A DNA stretch of 11,773 nt from JAFGPL01 sp046485045 (GTDB lineage Bacteria; Bacteroidota; Bacteroidia; Bacteroidales; UBA10428). The notes under the pieces were generated by a model, which worked only from the letters and a program-made list of their open reading frames with translations, was not told the origin of the DNA and searched no databases. The translations under genes and the position numbers were made by a program. Positions 9,301 to 11,773 of this stretch are shown in pieces. Location of the stretch: NCBI GenBank assembly GCA_046485045.1, contig JAWOHT010000238.1, positions 1 to 11,773 of the forward strand, given 5' to 3'. Position 1 is the first letter of the stretch. Each line of letters begins with the position of its first letter.

Positions 9301-11469
9301 ATGAACCCCTTTTATAATCACACCCGAAATCCTAAACAAAGCACAGGAATTACTTTTATCAGCCTGATTTTTGTTTTATTGGGATTATTGTTAACCCTGA
9401 TAAGCGCTGCCCAGACAGGAGATAAAACAGGTGAAGAAATTGAAGAACCAGCGCCAGGATATGCATCTATAAGTCTGATAGCCCGTGTAGACAATGACTC
9501 GGTGGTGTTACGCTGGGCTCCCTCAACCCCGGGCGGATGGATTATATCAAATAGAATCGGTTATATTGTTGAAAAAGTGATAGTTGACAAGAATATACCT
9601 TTTGATGCTTCTGATTATCAAAAACTCAATCTGTTGCCTGTTAAACCTTTAACACTTGATGAGTGGAAAGGTGTAGCTTCCCCCGAAAATATGTTTTCTG
9701 CTATTGCAGCCCAGGCTTTATATGGGAAAATTTTTATACCCCGCGCGCTGGATGAAAATAATCTGAATGTTCTGAAGAATGCTGCGGATGAATTAACTAA
9801 CCGGTATTCGTTCTCACTGTTTGCCGCTGATAACGATGCAATAACTGCTACTGCCTTAGGATTAAGATGGGTTGACAGGGATATTAAAAAAGATGAAACT
9901 TATGCATACAGGGTGTATGTAGCTGAAACAACCGAAGAGTATACTTTTGACACAGCCTATATTGTAGTTGATGTTATGCCTTTTTTAAAATATCCGGCAC
10001 CGGCCAATCTGCAATTTGAAAGTGGTGATGGCAGCATAAAACTATCCTGGGAAGATGTTGAACCATATGGCTTCTCAGGATTTTATGTCTATCGTTCCGA
10101 AGACGGCGGGCGTAATTACAAAAAGCTTACAAATATGCCACTTATAACCGCAACTCCAAAAGGCGCAGAGCAGGAGATACAGCCGGGATATATTGACACT
10201 CTTACTGCTAATTATACTGAATATACTTATCGTGTTTCAGGTGTAACTCCTTTTGGCGAATTAAGTGTACCTGCAGAAATAATTGCCTGGTCAAAAGACC
10301 TGACGCCACCCCCTGCACCAACAATTAATTTGCCAAGACAAATATCCGGAAGAGATGTAAAAATCAGCTGGGAGATGAATAATCCCCCTCCCGATTTAGA
10401 TGGATTTGTAGTGAGCCGAAGCAACAATTCTCTTTATGGGTATGAGTTAATAACCAAAACTCCGTTACCTAAAAGTACCCGTGAATATACCGATGATCTG
10501 TCGGGATTTGATGAGGCATATTATTGTATTGGTTCTGTTGACACTGCAGGAAATATGGCATTCTCCTATCCGGTACTTGCTACGCGGATTGATACAGTAC
10601 CGCCTCTGTCTCCCAAAGGATTAGCCGGCATAATTAATGAATCGGGGGTTGTAAAACTTAGCTGGAACCTGGGGCATGAATCCAACATAATCGGTTACAG
10701 GGTTCTGCGTGCCAACGACCCTACACATGAGTTTTCACAGCTTACCGGACAAATCCATCCCGATACGGTTTATACAGATTCAATCAGTATCAATACTTTA
10801 ACGCGATATGTGTATTATCGTATTGCGGCGGTTAACCGACGACATCAACATTCGGACCTTTCTCCGGTTTTATCACTCAGGCGTCCCGATATCATACCTC
10901 CTGCGGAAGCTGTTTTTTCCGATCTATTTGTTACCGATACAAGCGTATGGTTGCAGTGGCATCCCAGTCCCAGTGAAGACCTTGCGAAACAGCTGCTTTT
11001 GAGGAGAAAACAAGAAGAAGAAAAATGGGGGGTAATTGACTCCTTTGCTCCGGCTTTATCATCTTATACCGATAAAAATGTTCAGAAAAACATTGTGTAT
11101 GAATATACCATCATCTCAGTTGACAGTTCCGGATTGTCTTCAAAACCTGCATTTGGGGTGGTTGCCCGGCCCTACGATACTGGCAAAAGAAAACCTGTTG
11201 AGAATTTTACTGCTGAATATGTGCAAAAAGATAATGCAGTAACCTTGAAATGGAAATATACTCCCGAAACAGATGAGAAATGGTGGTATGTAATTTTTAA
11301 AGCTACAGGCGATGATAATTATAAGGAACATAAAGCTGTTGACAGCGCTGCATCTTCTTTTACCGATACACAGGTCACTAATGCAACATATAAATACGGA
11401 ATTGTTGTTATGACTTCATTTGGAGGCGAATCGAAAATGGTTACCACTACAATTACAATTGACAGGTAA
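9301..11469 (+). CDS. Secreted multi-FN3-domain protein (722 aa), function unknown
   Basis: The signal peptide spans residues 1-37 (hydrophobic core 17-34, cleavage SAA|Q at 37/38), which supports the ATG at 9301. The protein is a chain of about six fibronectin type III modules, recognised by repeated VKLSW- and YYRIAAV-like strands. Module 1 (about 50-225) begins with VVLRWAP and closes with DETYAYRVYVAE, but is split by a largely helical insert at about 110-190 containing AAQALYG and RYSFSLFAADND. Modules 2 to 6 begin near residues 231, 331, 431, 528 and 630, often after a PP linker (TPPPAP, TVPPLSP, IIPPAEA). The C-terminus ends in a normal FN3 strand (TTTITIDR), with no sorting domain or anchor. 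FN3 arrays usually serve as spacers or binding modules in extracellular proteins. Last gene of the operon, 21 bases after the barrel gene. A role in surface binding or assembly is inferred. Confidence 0.86.
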   Translation: MNPFYNHTRNPKQSTGITFISLIFVLLGLLLTLISAAQTGDKTGEEIEEPAPGYASISLIARVDNDSVVLRWAPSTPGGWIISNRIGYIVEKVIVDKNIPFDASDYQKLNLLPVKPLTLDEWKGVASPENMFSAIAAQALYGKIFIPRALDENNLNVLKNAADELTNRYSFSLFAADNDAITATALGLRWVDRDIKKDETYAYRVYVAETTEEYTFDTAYIVVDVMPFLKYPAPANLQFESGDGSIKLSWEDVEPYGFSGFYVYRSEDGGRNYKKLTNMPLITATPKGAEQEIQPGYIDTLTANYTEYTYRVSGVTPFGELSVPAEIIAWSKDLTPPPAPTINLPRQISGRDVKISWEMNNPPPDLDGFVVSRSNNSLYGYELITKTPLPKSTREYTDDLSGFDEAYYCIGSVDTAGNMAFSYPVLATRIDTVPPLSPKGLAGIINESGVVKLSWNLGHESNIIGYRVLRANDPTHEFSQLTGQIHPDTVYTDSISINTLTRYVYYRIAAVNRRHQHSDLSPVLSLRRPDIIPPAEAVFSDLFVTDTSVWLQWHPSPSEDLAKQLLLRRKQEEEKWGVIDSFAPALSSYTDKNVQKNIVYEYTIISVDSSGLSSKPAFGVVARPYDTGKRKPVENFTAEYVQKDNAVTLKWKYTPETDEKWWYVIFKATGDDNYKEHKAVDSAASSFTDTQVTNATYKYGIVVMTSFGGESKMVTTTITIDR

Positions 11470-11487
11470 AAATATTTTGTATAAAGT

Positions 11488-11518
11488 TTTGATATTGTAA
11501 AACCAATAAATATATTTG
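11488..11518 (+). promoter_or_regulatory. Near-perfect Bacteroidota promoter for the Trp leader transcript
   Basis: TTTG (11488-11491), a 19-base spacer and TATATTTG (11511-11518) match the phylum's primary sigma factor consensus TTTG / TAnnTTTG at every defined position. Transcription should start near 11525, about ten bases before the leader peptide ATG at 11536. The promoter begins only 18 bases after the stop of the FN3 gene, and no terminator is visible in between, so read-through from the operon into the leader is possible. Confidence 0.75.
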
Positions 11519-11535
11519 CAAAACATAAATAAGCA

Positions 11536-11595
11536 ATGAATCAGATAATGTATACAATATGGTGGTGGTGGCACAGTTCTCTCCAGAACACGTGA
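11536..11595 (+). CDS. Tryptophan attenuator leader peptide (19 aa, four consecutive Trp)
   Basis: The short frame ATG 11536 to TGA 11593-11595 encodes MNQIMYTIWWWWHSSLQNT. Four TGG codons stand in a row at 11560-11571. Trp is the rarest residue, so four in 19 codons is the hallmark of a leader peptide that senses charged tRNA-Trp. When Trp is scarce the ribosome stalls on these codons and changes folding of the transcript so that downstream trp biosynthesis genes are expressed. Context agrees: a consensus promoter sits about 18 bases upstream, and a hairpin (11566-11600) overlaps Trp codons 3-4 and the stop codon. A second in-frame ATG at 11548 would give a 15-residue version. There is no Shine-Dalgarno sequence. 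The downstream trp operon that this should control is absent, because the sequence changes abruptly near 11636-11641. Confidence 0.85.
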   Translation: MNQIMYTIWWWWHSSLQNT

Positions 11596-11600
11596 GACCA
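11566..11600 (+). promoter_or_regulatory. Attenuator 1:2 (pause-type) hairpin of the Trp leader
   Basis: RNA pairing: TGGT (11566-11569) with ACCA (11597-11600), CAC (11572-11574) with GTG (11592-11594), and GTTCT (11576-11580) with AGAAC (11585-11589), closing a CTCC loop. There are two small internal mismatches, giving 12 pairs in all. The 5' arm covers Trp codons 3-4 and the 3' arm covers the leader stop codon, the usual position of the 1:2 hairpin in peptide-dependent attenuators. The 40 bases that follow (to 11640) contain only weak AT-rich pairing and no terminator with a T-run. The antiterminator and terminator halves were probably lost at the join. Confidence 0.6.
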
Positions 11601-11630
11601 TGCTATTGTTATATACCTTAAAGATATATT

Positions 11631-11642
11631 AAACGTTGTTCG
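11631..11642. other. Abrupt composition and content break, probable chimeric join
   Basis: G+C content is about 22% in the 40 bases before 11641 and about 72% in the 133 bases after it. On the left lies an unfinished Trp attenuator of a Bacteroidota genome. On the right a protein-coding frame of an unrelated high-GC organism begins without its own promoter or proper start codon. No insertion-sequence end, integrase or target duplication accompanies the switch. Assembly or cloning chimerism is the simplest explanation. Recent gene transfer cannot be strictly excluded from sequence alone. Confidence 0.8.
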
Positions 11643-11658
11643 CCGGCCGCGGCGAACA
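11637..11658. repeat. GC-rich perfect inverted repeat across the join
   Basis: TGTTCGCCG (11637-11645) and CGGCGAACA (11650-11658) form a perfect 9-base-pair stem with the loop GCCG. It straddles the composition break. It is not followed by a T-run, so it is not an intrinsic terminator. It overlaps the first copy of a 13-base direct repeat (GCCGGCCGCGGCG at 11642-11654 and 11662-11674). It may be only low-complexity GC-rich coding sequence, or a fold-back that favoured a chimeric join. Confidence 0.55.
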
Positions 11659-11773
11659 GGAGCCGGCCGCGGCGCCGCCCGCCCCGGCGACGCTGATCCT
11701 GCAATGGACGCACCAGGCCCAGTTCGCCGGCTATTACATGGCCCTGGAAAAGGGAATCTACGCCGGACACGGC
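11639..11773 (+). CDS. NMT1/THI5-like ABC transporter substrate-binding domain, fragment (both ends missing)
   Basis: This frame opens after TAA at 11630-11632 and runs to the window end. After an Ala/Pro-rich linker it reads QWTHQAQFAGYYMALEKG, then IYAGHG. This is the characteristic first strand and helix of NMT1/THI5-like (SsuA/TauA-type) periplasmic binding domains, which bind thiamine-precursor, sulfonate or similar ligands. The same domain also occurs as the sensor at the N-terminus of some histidine kinases and diguanylate cyclases. Only 45 codons are present, so these alternatives cannot be separated. The start codon, signal peptide and promoter are missing; a TTG at 11636 is an unlikely start. 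The sequence LFAGRGEQE just before the linker resembles a signal-peptide end, with Arg where a lipoprotein would have Cys. Codon use is strongly GC-biased, unlike every other gene in the window, which points to a different source organism. Confidence 0.75.

Noticed and set aside
11470..11510. Intrinsic terminator after the FN3 gene
   Set aside because: Only weak 5-base-pair AT stems with large loops are present, overlapping the promoter of the Trp leader.
11637..11658. GC-rich hairpin as the terminator of the Trp attenuator
   Set aside because: No T-run follows. It is in coding sequence of different base composition and straddles the probable artificial join.
1..11773. CRISPR array, tRNA, rRNA, insertion sequence or integrase
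   Set aside because: No regularly spaced repeats, cloverleaf, rRNA segment, transposase motif or terminal inverted repeats were seen on either strand.

Overview
The first 11.6 kb of the window looks like an AT-rich chromosome segment from a member of the Bacteroidota. Four things point there: a ClpX C-terminus of Bacteroidota type, two promoters of the phylum's TTTG-N19-TAnnTTTG form, AT-rich translation starts without Shine-Dalgarno sequences, and three secreted proteins whose predicted mature N-terminus is Gln. The last ~135 bases are about 72% G+C by direct count (96 of 133 bases from 11641), against about 22% in the 40 bases just before. They code for part of an unrelated protein, so the right end is most simply a chimeric join to DNA of another organism.

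Layout. Bases 3-428 are the end of clpX. Bases 429-630 are an intergenic region holding a candidate promoter (508-538) and a strong hairpin (557-588). Then follows a tight three-gene unit on the + strand: a 2309-residue secreted protein (631-7560), a 559-residue outer-membrane beta-barrel protein (7600-9279) and a 722-residue secreted protein with fibronectin type III (FN3) modules (9301-11469). The gaps are 39 and 21 bases. All three carry signal peptides and none ends in an obvious type IX secretion sorting domain. The likely picture is a cell-surface assembly in which the barrel sits in the outer membrane and the giant and FN3 proteins are exposed or held at the surface. The function is unknown.

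After the operon a near-perfect promoter (11488-11518) drives a short leader that has not been named by length-based gene finding: a 19-codon peptide (11536-11595) with four consecutive Trp codons, followed by a hairpin that overlaps those codons. This is the architecture of a ribosome-mediated tryptophan attenuator, so the native downstream genes should be a trp operon. They are not in the window, because the sequence switches at about 11636-11641 to the GC-rich segment, which encodes the start of an NMT1/THI5-like (SsuA/TauA-type) substrate-binding domain.

The main results are the Trp leader, the abrupt join that cuts it from its operon, and the conserved-looking but uncharacterised giant protein / barrel / FN3 unit. 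Family assignments rest on motif recognition by eye. No database search was run.
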